DNA of 64,000 nucleotides from Tubulanus polymorphus. Taxonomy: Eukaryota; Nemertea; Palaeonemertea; Tubulaniformes; Tubulanidae. The translations under genes and the position numbers were made by a program. Under the pieces are notes generated by a model. It was not told the DNA's origin and did no database searches. It saw only the letters and a list, made by a program, of their open reading frames with translations. The stretch covers positions 14,310,485-14,374,484 of the forward strand of contig NC_134027.1 of NCBI RefSeq assembly GCF_964204645.1, in the 5' to 3' direction. This document shows, piece after piece, positions 7,801-19,009 of this stretch. Each line of letters opens with the position of its first letter. Within the stretch, counting starts at the first letter, position 1.

Positions 7801-9898
7801 TCGCGAGAATATTGATTACGTCGGACCTATTCCCGATGTAGAATATTACAATCCCGACGGTCTAAGTTCGAGCGAAAGGTCTGATTTAATAAAGTGGCAT
7901 AGCGATCGGCAGTCGGAACATTTCATTTTTGATATGCAACGCGAGTTGGTCGAATACTGTCGTTCAGATGTGGATATTCTGATGCAATCGGTCGTAAATT
8001 TTCAACATCAATTCTTTGCTCTTTCGGCTGTTGATCCATTTCGTAATAGCATCACTATAGCATCGGCGTGCAATGTGGCGTTACGAACAAACTTTTTGAA
8101 ACCGACAACAATAGGGCTAATCCCTCCGGGCGGTTATAAACCTAATGCAAAATTTTCCAAGATGGCAATTAACTGGTTGAAATGGGTATCCACAACGAAT
8201 GACATACGAGTCCAACACGCGTTGAACGGCGGCGAAGTATCGATTGACCGCTTTAAAGTAGACGGTTATCACGCCGAATCCAATACCGTGTACGAATTTC
8301 ACGGTTGTTTATATCACGGATGCCCTAAGTGTTTCAAAAATCCGGATTTGATATCTCCGGTACGACCCGATCGTAAATTCGGTGAATTATATCAGGCCAC
8401 ATTAGAAAAAACATCTAAAATTAGAGCTTTGGGTTACAATTTGGTAGAATTTTGGGAACACGAATATCGTGACTTGGTTAAAGAAAACCACGCGTTTGCA
8501 GATTTTGTCAAGAAATCTGATATTCTCGATCCATTGCAACCACGTGACGCATTTTTTGGAGGTCGTACGAACGCGATAAAAATTTATCGCAAAGCCGAGG
8601 GTGAAGAAAAAATCAAATACATCGACATATGCTCGTTATACCCGTACGTCAACAGTCGTTGCAGTTATCCAATCGGTCATCCGACTATTGTGACTGAAAA
8701 TTTCCGCGATATTGAAAATTATTACGGGTTGATAAAGTGTAAGGTTTTACCGCCTCGGGGTTTATATCTACCAGTGCTCCCATATAGATCGGGTGGGAAA
8801 TTGACTTTCCCATTGTGTCGAACGTGCGCTAATGAAAGCAATCAGCGCGAAAAGTGTTATCACTCGGATGATGAACGTTCGATAACGGGTACCTGGGTAA
8901 CTTTAGAGGTACAAAAAGCAGTGAAACTTGGTTATAAGTTATTAGATATATATGAAATTTGGGATTGGGAAACTAACGAAACGGGTTTATTCGAGGATTA
9001 TATAGGAAAATTCCTCAAAGTTAAAACTGAAGCTAGTGGCTGGCCGGCTAAAGATATGTCTCGCGAACAGAAGGATAAATTCATTTCCGATTATTTAGAA
9101 AGAGAGGGTATCCAACTCGAAGAAGATAAGATTAAGAAAGCCAAGGGGATGCGAACAGTCGCGAAATTATGTTTAAATTCGATGTGGGGTAAACTCGGTC
9201 AAAACGAAAATAAGACGACGGCCAAATATATTTCGGACCCCGGGGAATTATACAGAATGCTTTTGGATGAAACTTTAGAGATAAGCGATCTGTTGTTGTG
9301 TAATGACGAGGTGCTAAGAGTGCATTACAAAAAACGCGAAGAATTTGTTGAATCGACAAACAAAACCAGCGTCGCTTTAGCAGCTTTCACAACGGCTCAT
9401 GCGCGGCTTATTCTTTATAGTTATATGGAGAAATTAGGGGAACGAACCCTATACACGGATACCGACTCTATCATTTATAGCGTGAAACCTGGTGAATGGG
9501 ATCCGCCAACCGGCAATTTTTTGGGTGATATGACCGATGAATTGGTTGATAAATACGGGGAGGGGTCGTTTATTTCAGAATTTGTTTCGGCTGGACCCAA
9601 AAATTATGCATATCGGGTATTCAGTCCTAGAGATAATGAATTCTCGACTGAATGTAAGGTTAAAGGGATCAATTTGAATTTTCGAAACAAGCAAATTGTA
9701 AACTTTGGTTCCATGGTGGATATAATTGTCGAAGAAAAGTACGACCATCTTTACATATTAAATCCCGACAAAATCAATAGAAAGATCAAGGACTGCTCTA
9801 TTTACAATAGAGACGAACGTAAAATATATCGCGCAGTTTATACTAAACGAGCTTTCGACCCCGCAGATCGGTATAACACGCTTCCGTACGGATATTAA
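4813..9898 (+). CDS. P1 protein-primed DNA polymerase B with seven N-terminal zinc fingers, five exons
   Basis: Exons read 4813-5019, 5109-5336, 5431-5616, 5694-6020 and 6101-9898, about 1581 residues. All four introns (77-94 bp) are GT-AG with GTAAGT donors and pyrimidine-rich acceptors, and all are phase 0. Exons 1-4 carry seven fingers (two C2H2, then mostly C2HC such as CVTCGKVFARKDNLKRHAKTC without its last residue) joined by Pro-rich linkers. The last exon has a Cys-rich ribbon (about 600-700), exonuclease motifs FDFETT (about 738), HNFQSFDGYF (about 806) and YCRSDVDIL (about 935), an EFHGCLYHGCPKC insert typical of Polinton PolB (about 1048), and polymerase motifs DICSLYPYV (A), KLCLNSMWGK (B) and YTDTDS (C). 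All catalytic residues are present. It replicates the element, presumably by protein priming. An upstream non-coding exon is possible: TTTTTTTCTCACAG lies just before the ATG. Confidence 0.93.
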
Positions 9899-10230
9899 TG
9901 TAACAAATAGTGAAAAGACAAAAATATAGTTACCTATTTATTTATTTATTCTATTTATTGCGTATTTATTGTTAATAAATGTTTTTTAATTGTTGACATT
10001 AATTTGTTTTACATTTGTTTTTTTGTGGTTTACTTCGTTTCACCCGTCCTCGGGATTTCTTGGAAAAGCGCCATCTAGGATTTACTTTTCCCCCTCCTCA
10101 CACACACACACGCATAGGATCTCGTAATAGTGGCGCCATCTAGGGAATTCATCAGACTACTAAATCGTTTTGGAATTTACATAGTCAATGATTTGAATTT
10201 TGCCGCCAAAAAGAAAATTCGTAAAGGAAA
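9899..10230. other. non-coding DNA right of P1 PolB
   Basis: AT-rich 3' flank of PolB (AATAAA-like sequences around 9950-9980) followed by sequence containing two GCGCCATCTAGG segments (about 10069 and 10133) and a short CA repeat. The right end of P1 should lie in or near this interval, but I could not identify a terminal repeat because the left end is outside the window. Confidence 0.5.
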
Positions 10231-10405
10231 AAAGAAAAAAATCTTAAGGAAAATATCTTAAGGAAAAAAAAAAATCTTAAGGAAAAAAAAAAAAAATCTT
10301 AAGAAAAATATCTCGAAGAAAAAAATCTTAAGAAAAAAATCTTGAGAAAAAAATCTTAAGAAAAAAATCATAAGAAAAAAATCTTAAGAAAAATATCTTA
10401 AGAAA
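10230..10405. repeat. AAAAATCTTAAG minisatellite
   Basis: About a dozen copies of a 12-16 nt unit with core AAAAATCTTAAG and variable A-tract length. Simple repeat, no coding potential. Confidence 0.9.
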
Positions 10406-10408
10406 TCC

Positions 10409-10495
10409 CGCCATCTTGGATGACGTCACTTCCGGCCGCCATCTTGGATGACGTCACTTCCGGTATGACGTCACTTCCGGTGTGACGTCATCCTC
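10409..10495 (+). promoter_or_regulatory. tandem YY1-CRE-ETS composite sites
   Basis: The unit GCCATCTTGGATGACGTCAC followed by TTCCGG occurs twice, and two shorter TGACGTCA copies follow. GCCATCTTG is the YY1 core, TGACGTCA is the full palindromic CRE and ACTTCCGG is an ETS core, a combination known from housekeeping-type promoters. A GTAAGT donor-like site lies about 100 bp downstream (10592). No coding exon could be linked to it. Confidence 0.5.
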
Positions 10496-10759
10496 CTCAC
10501 TCCTCCTCCCTCACTCCACTGTGGCCCCATAGTGACATCATGTAACTACTGGGCGAGTCGCGATTGCTACTATCATCCGGTGTTATCTTTCAGTAAGTAA
10601 TTTTAAGTTTAAAATAGGACGGAGAGTGCATAGGTATAATCTACGCGGAGCGAATGCGTGTTATATTGCTATCAGAATTCTACATTTCAATTAGAAGCAG
10701 TTAGATGTCGAATCTGATAGAAGATGAATTTTATGTGCGAAAAAAAAGTGGAAAATATG

Positions 10760-11006
10760 TAAATAATAATAATAACAATCAACAGAATTACAAAAGGGTT
10801 TTCGACGAAAGTCAGAAAACCCTAATTATAATAATAATAATAATAATAATCAACAGAATTACAATAGGGTTTCTGCGAAAGCAGCAGAAACCCTAATAAT
10901 AATAATAATCAGCAGGAATACAATTGGGTTTCTGCGAAGGCAGCAGACACCCTAATAATCACGCGGATATCAATAGGGTTTTCTGTGAAATAACAGAAAA
11001 CCCTAA
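10760..11006 (+). repeat. hairpin array with ATT microsatellite; 3' end of a rolling-circle-like element
   Basis: Four units of about 50-65 bp, each an imperfect palindrome of the form AGGGTTTTCTG...CAGAAAACCCT separated by AAT repeats. The last unit ends CCCTAA followed by T. A copy of this last unit, inverted, forms the left end of the insert in P2 at 18938, also ending CTAA next to T. This is the expected 3' end of a Helitron-type element (hairpin, CTRR, insertion between A and T), although the hairpin lies closer to the end than usual. Confidence 0.5.
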
Positions 11007-11039
11007 TTAACCCCTTCATTTAAATAGCACAATACGAAC

Positions 11040-11365
11040 AAAGTGAATAAATAAATAAACGGTCGCAGTGCATCCATATCACTTCCAAGAAGAACATGCA
11101 CCTTGACATCAAGTCAAAGTTGAACAGGTAAATATATTTTAGTCTATGAACAACTAGATCAGGGATGAGATGCAAGATTCTGAAATTTTCACATTTTTAC
11201 ACAAAAATGTAATTTTTAGAAATTTTCACATTTTTCACATGCATCTTAGTAAAAAATGAAAAACAATTCTCGCACGCTCGTTTTTATTTCTCATTTTTTA
11301 TGAGTTTCACTCCTAATTGAAATAGAAATTATAGTTATTTTCATATTTTTTCATTTTTTACTCAC
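11040..11365. other. AT-rich flank with a degenerate palindrome left of P2
   Basis: No gene is seen. An imperfect palindrome occupies about 11250-11305 (arms GTAAAAAATGAAAAAC and TTTTTATTTCTCATTTTTTA, centre TCTCGCACGC). It may be a decayed version of the palindromic terminal repeat that is well preserved in P3. Confidence 0.35.
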
Positions 11366-11410
11366 TCGCCCTTTCAACCTTTAATCTGAAAGCCTATTAC
11401 CCCTATTACT
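11366..11410 (-). repeat. P2 left terminal inverted repeat remnant
   Basis: The segment reads CTCGCCCTTTCAACC through CCCCTATTACT and matches the inner half of the P3 terminal repeat; the following TTAAAATATTCATATACATG also matches the P3 sub-terminal sequence. The outer part is unrecognisable. Confidence 0.75.
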
Positions 11411-11520
11411 CTTAAAATATTCATATACATGAATAAAATATATATGAATAACATATAAATGAATAAAATATAAATGAATAAAATGTGTCATATCAATTTT
11501 TTTAAAAATTTAGTATTAAA

Positions 11521-14500
11521 ATGGAAGCAAATAAGTACTACTGTCCAACATGTAATATAAATATAGATAAATCCCAAAAATCAAGACACAATAAAACTAA
11601 AACACATTTAGAGAATAAATTGAAATTAGAATATGAAGATGATATATTAGAAACTTAATTAGATGAATTAAAGAATGAAAAAGAAACATACAAACGTGAT
11701 ACATGTAATCAATCATTCAGTGATAAAAGATATTATAATGAACATTTAAAATCTAAAAGCCATATTAGAAATAAGAATAATGATATTTTAGGTGAAGATT
11801 ATTTTGATAATGACAATGATATAAAACATAAGACAATTAAAAGAATAAGAAATAAATTAAACAATAAAAGACCATACATGGAAGATGTAAGAAATTATAT
11901 TAATTCATTAGATAATAAAAAAGATATAGAGATAACCGAAGCATTTAAAAGTGATATTGGTCCAGCAGCTATCGAGTTTAAATTTCATAAAGGAAAAACA
12001 TTAGAAGAAAATAAAAAACATTTAGAAAATATGAAAAATATTATAAAAATAATTACCGATGTTGAATACCCTAAAATTAGTAAAATTGTATCTTCTAAAG
12101 TAAAGTTTATAAAATCTGAAGATAAACCAATATATAATATAAATTCTCATTCACAACATATTATATCTAAAAAACATATAGATGAAAAATTAGATAAATG
12201 TTATAATGAAGTAAAAACTAAAATAGAAGAGAAATATTTTGAAGGATCTGGTTTAATATTTGATGAAATAATATTTATGACTTAACATGTTTATAACACA
12301 AAATATAATAAGTTAACTAAATCGAAACCAATAGATGAAAATAATGTATCATATTATAAAGAACCAGATATTGAAGCATCGAGTTATATCAAATTACCAT
12401 TTAAAACTAATGCTGTTATAAATGTACAAAATTTTGATGATAAATGTTTTCTATGGTCTATAATTAGTTGCTTACATCCTGCAACTTATAATATTTGTAG
12501 ATTAACTCATTATAAACCATTTGAAAATAATTATAAGATAGATAAGTATCCTGTTAGAATTAAAAACATCCCATAAATAGAAAGAGATAATAATATAAAG
12601 ATAAATGTATTTGATTTACTCAAATTACCAAATACAAAAGGTAACAATATCAAACATTATACATTAGAACCTTTATACCTATCAAAAGATTATGATTCAA
12701 ACGATGTTATAGATATATTATATTTTGAGAATCATTATATGTGGATTAAACAAATATATTTATTCTTTAGAACAGAAAGTGATCACCATAATAAAATATA
12801 TCTATGTAGAAAATGTTTACATAAATTCAGTAATGAAAGTACATTATTAGATCATAAACAATTATGTGAAAATCATGATTATTGTAAATTAGTTTTACCA
12901 AATGAAAAAGATAAAATATTAGAATTCAAAAAATATTATTACAAAAACAAAGTACCATTTGTAATATATGGAGATTTTGAATCATTAAATAAAGAATTAA
13001 CTGATCAAGATAGAAAAGAAATATATTATAACAGAAAGAAATTAAATTCTAATGAAAATGATTTTTCAGATGAACCACCAAAAACAAATACTATTAAAAA
13101 GATTCATCAATCAGCTGCTGCTTTCGGGTTATATATTAAATCTGATTATCCAGAACTAATTGAAAGTGAATATTATCATTACAGAAATGAAAATGTTATC
13201 AATCATTTTTGTGACTTATTAAATGAATATGAAATAAGATTTAGTAAATTATTGAATACAAATAAAGAAATTATAATGACAGAAGATAAAGAAGAATTTG
13301 TGTTTGCAGGTAAATGTTATTATTGTGAAAAGATATTTAATTATAAAGATAAAAAAGTAAGAGATCATGACCATTTGAATGGTAAATTTAGAGGTGCAGC
13401 GCATGAGGCTTGCAATTTACAAGCCAAAAAAGTAAATTTTGTCCCCATTATATTTCACAATTTATCGGGGTATGACGCGCATTTATTCATTAAGCAACTG
13501 TGTCATAAAATAGAAGAAATTAATAATGAAATAGAAAGATTAAATTCAAATAGATCAAAAGATAAAATACCAACTTATAAATTTAAAATGTTAGCTAGAA
13601 CAACTGAGAATTATATATCATTTCAATTTGGTTGCCTAAGATTTATAGATTCATATAGATTTTTAAATAGTTCATTAGATTACTTATCAAAATCATTAGT
13701 TGATGATGAATTAAAAATATTGAAACAACACTATCCAAATAATGATGATTTTAAATTAATGAGATATAAAGGCGCAATTCCATATTCTTTCTATAAAAAT
13801 CATAATGATTTTAACATAACTGAATTATTAAAAGAACAATTCTATGATGAATTAAAAAATGAATATGTTAAAGATGAAGTATATAATAGAACATTGAATA
13901 TTTGGAATCATTTCAAAATAGAAAATCATGGGCAATTAGTAGATTCATATCTAAAATCAGATGTATTATTATTAACTGATATATTCGAAAGGTTTAGATA
14001 TGTAAACCTAAAATATTTCAATATTGATCCTTGTCATTGTTATTCTAGCCCAGGTTTAACAGGGGATTGTGGATTAAAATTTACAAATACAAAAATGGAT
14101 TTGTTAACAAATACAGATCAATTATTATTATTTGAAAAATCTATAAGAGGAGGAGTTTCAGGTGTATTAGGTGATAGATATTTCAATGTAAATGATAACC
14201 CTGGATATAAGTTATTATAGATAGATGCAAATAATTTGTATGGTTGGGCAATGATGGAACCAAAACCTTATGGAGTATTTGAAATAAGTGAAGTTTTACA
14301 ACATGAAAATAATGATAAATTTGATTGGAAGAAAAGAATTCTAGATATTGCAGATGATTCAGATACTGGTTACTTCTTTGTTGTAGATTTAGAATATCCT
14401 GAACATATTAAATTTAAATCAAGAAATCTAGCTTACTGCCCCGAACATAAAACTGTAACTCATGAAGAATTATAAAATTATCAAAAAAGAATTAAACCCG

Positions 14501-15554
14501 AAAATCATATTCATACAGAAAAGTTAATGGTAACTCAAGAAGATAAATATAATAATGTAGTTCATTATAGAATGTTGAAGTTTTATCTAAAACAAGGAAT
14601 GATCCTAAAAAAGTACATAGATATATTTCATTTAGTCAATCTAAATGGTTAGAAAAATATATAGATTTTAACACCAAACAGAGAACTGAAGCTAAAACTG
14701 ATTTCGAGAAAGATTTCTTCAAGTTAATGAATAATGCATTCTATGGTAAGACTTGTGAAAACATTAGAAATAGAAATGATTTTGAGTTAGTAAGTAATGG
14801 TAAAAGAATTAGACATTTACAAACATACCCTAAATTTATTGGTAACAGAATATATGATGAAAATTTAGCCGCAGTTAAAATGAGAACAAGTATGAAGTTC
14901 AATAAACCTATTTATAATGGTGCTTCAGTTTTTGAATTATCAAAATTACTAATGTATAAATTTTACTATAACGTATTACAACCTCATTTTGGGGAAAAAC
15001 ATATAGAAATATTATATTTTGATACAGATTCTTACATATTAAAGATAAAAACTAATGACATAACTGATGGTTTAAAAACATTAAAACATCATTTTGATTT
15101 CAGTAATTATCCTAAAGATCATGAATTGTTTAGCAATGATAATAAAAAAGTTCCTGGTAAATTCAAAGATGAATTAGGTGGTGAAGAAATGATTGAATTC
15201 ATCGGTATTAGATCTAAAATGTATTCATATAAAACTAAAACTCATGAATCAAAGAAATTGAAAGGAATTACTAAAAGTGTAGTAGAAAAGAATATTCATT
15301 TCAAAGATTACATCAATTGTAACATCAATGAAGAAGTTAGAAAACATAAGATGAGATGTTTAAGATCTGAAAATCATGAAATGTTTATTGAAGAGATAGA
15401 GAAGATAAGTTTGAATCCTTTCGATGATAAAAGATATATTTTAGATGATGGAATTGATACAGTTGCTTATGGTTGTAATTTAGATGAATACTTACAATTT
15501 AAAAGAGAAGAAACAAAAGAGAACGAGATAATGAAAAGAATTCTAACGTGTTAA
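11521..15554 (+). pseudogene. P2 DNA polymerase B fused to endonuclease-VII-like domain, broken
   Basis: A single gene of about 1340 codons with in-frame stops at 11656, 12283, 12574, 14218 and 14473 and a frameshift near 14610. Order of parts: two N-terminal zinc-finger-like motifs (YYCPTCNINIDKSQKSRHNK; DTCNQSFSDKRYYNEH); exonuclease I VIYGDFES (about 12964); a Cys/His endonuclease-VII-like module (CYYCEK ... VRDHDHLNGKFRGAAH ... CNLQAK, 13314-13430) inserted in the exonuclease region; exonuclease II FHNLSGYDAH and III YLKSDVLLLTDI; motif A IDANNLYGW just after the 14218 stop; motif B NNAFYGKTCEN; motif C FDTDS (about 15020). All catalytic motifs are still legible. This PolB type differs clearly from that of P1. 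Confidence 0.88.
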
Positions 15555-15583
15555 TCAAATTTTAATAAAAATATGTATTATAA

Positions 15584-15946
15584 ATGGAGAGTAAACAAAC
15601 ACACAGTGAGAACAACAAATTATTTCTAGATAGAATAAAAGATACTTCAAATGTCAAATCAGTAGATTATAAATTTAAGAAGTTAAAAGAATTAATAATC
15701 AATAAGAAATATCTAATTACAAATATTGATACAGTTACTAACAAATATGGAGATAAATTAGTTATACACTTAGAATATGAAGGATTAAAAGGAAATACAT
15801 ATAAATTCAGAACATATTTACCAGACAGATTTCATAGATTATCAAGTGAAGATTTAGAAGAATTATGTTCTGGAGATTTCTATTTCGTATATAAGGGTAA
15901 GAATGAGAAAGGGCACCATGAAATAGATTTCGAATTAGAAATGTAA
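15584..15946 (+). CDS. P2 small OB-like protein, possible ssDNA-binding
   Basis: 120 residues, intact. The centre (KYLITNIDTVTNKYGDKLVI then YKFRTYLPDRF) looks like alternating beta strands, as in small OB-fold single-strand DNA-binding proteins encoded next to PolB in related elements. The assignment is by pattern only. Its start lies in TATAAATGG, 30 nt after PolB. The P3 sibling is at 38366-38716. Confidence 0.5.
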   Translation: MESKQTHSENNKLFLDRIKDTSNVKSVDYKFKKLKELIINKKYLITNIDTVTNKYGDKLVIHLEYEGLKGNTYKFRTYLPDRFHRLSSEDLEELCSGDFYFVYKGKNEKGHHEIDFELEM

Positions 15947-15951
15947 AATAA

Positions 15952-16707
15952 ATGGTAGAATTAAAAGAATACAGAATATTTGTTGATTCAAGAAAACTTA
16001 CAAATTATAAATCACATAATTTACTAGTACAATTAGATAGAGAATTTAAGAATTGTGTAGATTTAAAATTAGTAAATATAAGTTTATGTAATTCTTTTCA
16101 TAATATATCGGATAAAAGTCTTGATCATTTAGCTTTTAAAATTTATGTTAGAAATTTGAATAAATGGTTTCATCTTTATCTAAAACCAGGATTATATAAT
16201 TTAGAAACATTAGCGCAAGAAATTAATAAAAGAGCTCGTTTAGAAATGGGCTCAGCTGCTCGATTTGAAATTAAATTTATCAAAAGTGATAGTTCGAATA
16301 AAATAAGAATAAAGTTAACTAATGAACAACATAGATTTCTAGTAAGAAAACCTTTAGCTAAACTGTTTGGAATTCTTCCGGATAGACATTATTCAAGTAT
16401 TGAAACTTATACAAATATAATGACTTTTACACACTTTTATATTTATTGCAAATTAATTAATCCTACAAAAACATTTGAAGCAACTAAAGATATAACTTGT
16501 AATTCTAGTATATTAAATATTTTACCATTGAAGAATGTTAAACAATTTGGAACGCAAATAAATTATAATTCAGCTGAGTGTGATTTTAAACCTTGTATTC
16601 CTCAATTTAATAATTTTAAATTAGAAATAAGAAATCATAATGGATATTTAATTGATTTGAATAACTTTCCTGTAATTTATGAATTAATTATAAGATGTAA
16701 AGAGTAA
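15952..16707 (+). CDS. P2 penton-like minor capsid protein
   Basis: 251 residues, intact. It begins with a short extended strand (YRIFVDSRKLTNYKSHNLLV), has LKPGLYNLETLAQEINKRA in the middle (the Pro-Gly-x-Tyr-x-x-Glu-x-x-x-x-x-x-Asn pattern seen in penton-like proteins), KPLAKLFGIL, and ends with an EIRNHNGYLIDLNNFPVIYE strand pair. This order fits single-jelly-roll, penton-base-like capsid proteins. Start context AAATAAATGG. The sibling in P3 (37655-38348) is broken. Confidence 0.6.
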   Translation: MVELKEYRIFVDSRKLTNYKSHNLLVQLDREFKNCVDLKLVNISLCNSFHNISDKSLDHLAFKIYVRNLNKWFHLYLKPGLYNLETLAQEINKRARLEMGSAARFEIKFIKSDSSNKIRIKLTNEQHRFLVRKPLAKLFGILPDRHYSSIETYTNIMTFTHFYIYCKLINPTKTFEATKDITCNSSILNILPLKNVKQFGTQINYNSAECDFKPCIPQFNNFKLEIRNHNGYLIDLNNFPVIYELIIRCKE

Positions 16708-16723
16708 TTTTTTCACTATATAA

Positions 16724-17080
16724 ATGAATATAACTGTTGGACCGAGTATATGTTTTGGGTTTGATTTTAAACGTGAGTAAGAAATGAAATTTAACATTAC
16801 TGATGTAATTATACATATTAGAAATATTGCATTTTCTAATGAAACAACATTTGAGTATGAAAAAACAATAGATAAAGAAACTTTAAATGTAGAAAAGATT
16901 ACTAATTTAATTAGAGAATCTTTAAGATTTTATGAATTAGATGAAGATTTTATCATCGATGATATTAAAAAAATAATAATTGAAATATATACAAATGAAA
17001 CTAGTAATGAAATAAATGTTGATTTAATCATAAATAAGTTAACTAAATATTTTGAAGAAAGTAATTTTTTTGATAAATAA
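16724..17080 (+). pseudogene. P2 small acidic protein, early stop
   Basis: The P3 sibling is a 118-residue open frame (37282-37638). Here the same start (TATATAAATGAATATAAC) is followed after about 16 codons by TAA at 16772-16774, then the frame stays open from 16784. The body is acidic and helical with no recognised domain. A downstream ATG at 16784 could still give a 98-residue product. Confidence 0.55.
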
Positions 17081-17302
17081 ATGAGTGATAATAAGTGGAT
17101 AATAACTGGATTATATAATGGCGCATTACTATCAGTTGGAACTGTTGGTTATTCAATGGTATTAAAAAAAGTATTCAAAATGGGAAGTGTTAATGTTGAT
17201 AGATTTGATATAAATGATATTTTAAAATTAACATTAGCAGTTACTTTATCTAATTTAACTATTGATTATTTGGAAAAACAAAAATATATTCCTCCCATAT
17301 AA
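17081..17302 (+). CDS. P2 73-residue membrane protein
   Basis: Intact and starts immediately after the previous stop (TAAATG). Two hydrophobic stretches are visible (ITGLYNGALLSVGTVGYSMV and ILKLTLAVTLSNLTI). The sibling in P3 (37060-37281) is nearly identical, so the gene is conserved in the family. Likely a virion membrane-type or assembly protein; the function is unknown. Confidence 0.6.
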   Translation: MSDNKWIITGLYNGALLSVGTVGYSMVLKKVFKMGSVNVDRFDINDILKLTLAVTLSNLTIDYLEKQKYIPPI

Positions 17303-17326
17303 ATGCGTAATTATTTTACTAAATAA

Positions 17327-17750
17327 ATGGCTTCTGCAGTTATAACTATTATAGGATCGGCAATTGTTAACGCTTTAGCATTTACTGGTGGCGGTTATTT
17401 ATTTAAGCATATTGATAAAAAATGGATCATTAACAGAACAAAAAAGGCATAACTTAGCATTAGAGAAATATAATAAAGCAGCAGAAGAATACAGAGAAAA
17501 GAGGCAAAACTATATGGATTACATCAATAAAGAATTATATGATCAGAAGATTTCACATAGAGATTTTCAATCAGTCGATGATGCAATGAGTTTATATAAC
17601 GCGGTAACAAATAAAGAAAAATTACATCTATACAAACCTAAATTATCAGATTATTATACCCCAAGTAAAGAACAACAGAAATATGAAATAATTTGCATTT
17701 TAGGTGGAACAGTTATTGTTATATTTGTTGCTTATAAGTTTACTAATTAG
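17327..17750 (+). pseudogene. P2 single-pass membrane protein with long helical tail, frameshifted
   Basis: The N terminus has a hydrophobic segment (GSAIVNALAFTGGGYLF) followed by a charged helical region (NLALEKYNKAAEEYREKRQN) and a short C-terminal hydrophobic segment. A frameshift in an A-run near 17415 separates the two parts; the P3 sibling (36613-37035, 140 residues) is open. Conserved in the family, function unknown. Confidence 0.65.
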
Positions 17751-17770
17751 TAATTTTTTTTGCTAAATAA

Positions 17771-18205
17771 ACGGAAGATAAAGTTGATAATATTGATATT
17801 ATTCCTCATGATATAAATAAAACTAAATTAAAAATATATTTAGAAAAACAAATATTAGAATTTGAAAGTGACTTAAAGATAAAAAAGAAAAAATATTTAA
17901 AAAGTAAAATTATATATTATTTGATTATAAGTGGTTCAGTTACAATTAGTTCTGTAATAACATTTTTAGCAATATTCATTCCATTAACACCTTTAGCTAT
18001 ATCAATTGGTGTGTTAGGATTATCATCAAGTGTATTAACTGGTATAAGTTCAAAATTAAATATAAAAAGTAATAAAGAAAAAATTAAAACTAATATAAAA
18101 GAAATTGATAAATTAAAGAACACACTACATTATATAATAAGTTTAAATGGTCATATAACAGTTGAAGAACAAGATAAATTATTAAAAGAATTAGTTAATT
18201 ATTGA
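17771..18205 (+). CDS. P2 membrane protein, start codon ACG
   Basis: The frame is open for 144 codons from ACG at 17771, where the sibling in P3 has ATG in the same TAAATAAAxG context. A hydrophobic region (IIYYLIISGSVTISSVITFL and the following 35 residues) is flanked by charged helices (KSNKEKIKTNIKEIDKLKN). Either initiation uses ACG or the start is lost. In P3 (36158-36592) the start is ATG but codon 4 is a stop. Confidence 0.55.
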   Translation, partial: TEDKVDNIDIIPHDINKTKLKIYLEKQILEFESDLKIKKKKYLKSKIIYYLIISGSVTISSVITFLAIFIPLTPLAISIGVLGLSSSVLTGISSKLNIKSNKEKIKTNIKEIDKLKNTLHYIISLNGHITVEEQDKLLKELVNY

Positions 18206-18221
18206 TTTTTTAATTATATAA

Positions 18222-18937
18222 ATGGGGTTTCCAAAAGCTTTCCAATATAATAAATCAATTAAATATAATATTCCTGCAATAGATTTAAAAAAAAATATTA
18301 CATATAAAAATGTAGTTTTAAATTCATTAACTAATTTAGAAATTTATGTTACTGAATCACAGTTTTTTATTTCTAAAATGGAAAATATATTTAATAGATA
18401 TGAAGTTACTTTTACTCGAGATGAATATCATACATATAAAGTAAAATCTAATATGAAATATTGGCAGAATCAATTAAATTTTGCAGTTTATTGTGCAACA
18501 ACTGGTTGTGGTATAAGTTGGAATGATCATTTAAATAACTTAGATAAAAATTTGAAGTATTCTGATTTAAAATTAATTCACACAATATTTAGATTTCACA
18601 CATATTTTCAAATCAGAATAATATTAAATGAATTAGAATGTCCTTTACTCGGATCTAAATATTTTAAAGAATTGGATAATAATATTAATCTATCTAAGTT
18701 TTATAAAATATGTAATGAATTTAACATAAATATTAATTCCGATTTTAGAGCGCATGGTAAATTGCAAGGTGATGGTGAAGAGTATGAAATCAAAAGAATT
18801 GATTATATGCATAGAATTGGAGCTTATCATAATTATAAAATTGATAATAATAATGGTTGGGTTTATTTCATTTTAGAAAATGGTGAAGGTTTTACTAAAG
18901 CTGGTATACAAAGAATAAATCAATCTATTAGAACTTA
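18222..18937 (+). pseudogene. P2 conserved virion-type protein, 5' half (split by insert)
   Basis: About 239 codons matching the P3 gene at 34777-36141. Recognisable landmarks are CATTGCGISWNDHLN, FRFHTYFQ, GSKYFKELDNN and NNGWVYFILENGEGFTKAGI. Relative to P3 it carries an internal shortening after FRAHGKLQG. The frame runs directly into the hairpin-ended insert at 18938; the 3' half resumes at 41012. The family is widespread in Polinton-like elements and is presumably structural, but I cannot name it. Confidence 0.75.
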
Positions 18938-19009
18938 TTAGGGTTTTCTGTTATTTCACAGAAAACCCTATTGATATCCGCGTGATTATTATTATTATTA
19001 TTATTTTCT

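Noticed and set aside
10020-10140. Right terminal repeat of P1 at the GCGCCATCTAGG pair
   Set aside because: The two copies are direct, not inverted, and the left end of P1 is outside the window, so no match can be shown.
10705-10896. 63-codon open frame starting MSNLIEDEFYVRKK
   Set aside because: It runs into the ATT/hairpin array and becomes Asn/Ile repeats. The first 15 codons could be an exon, but nothing supports this.
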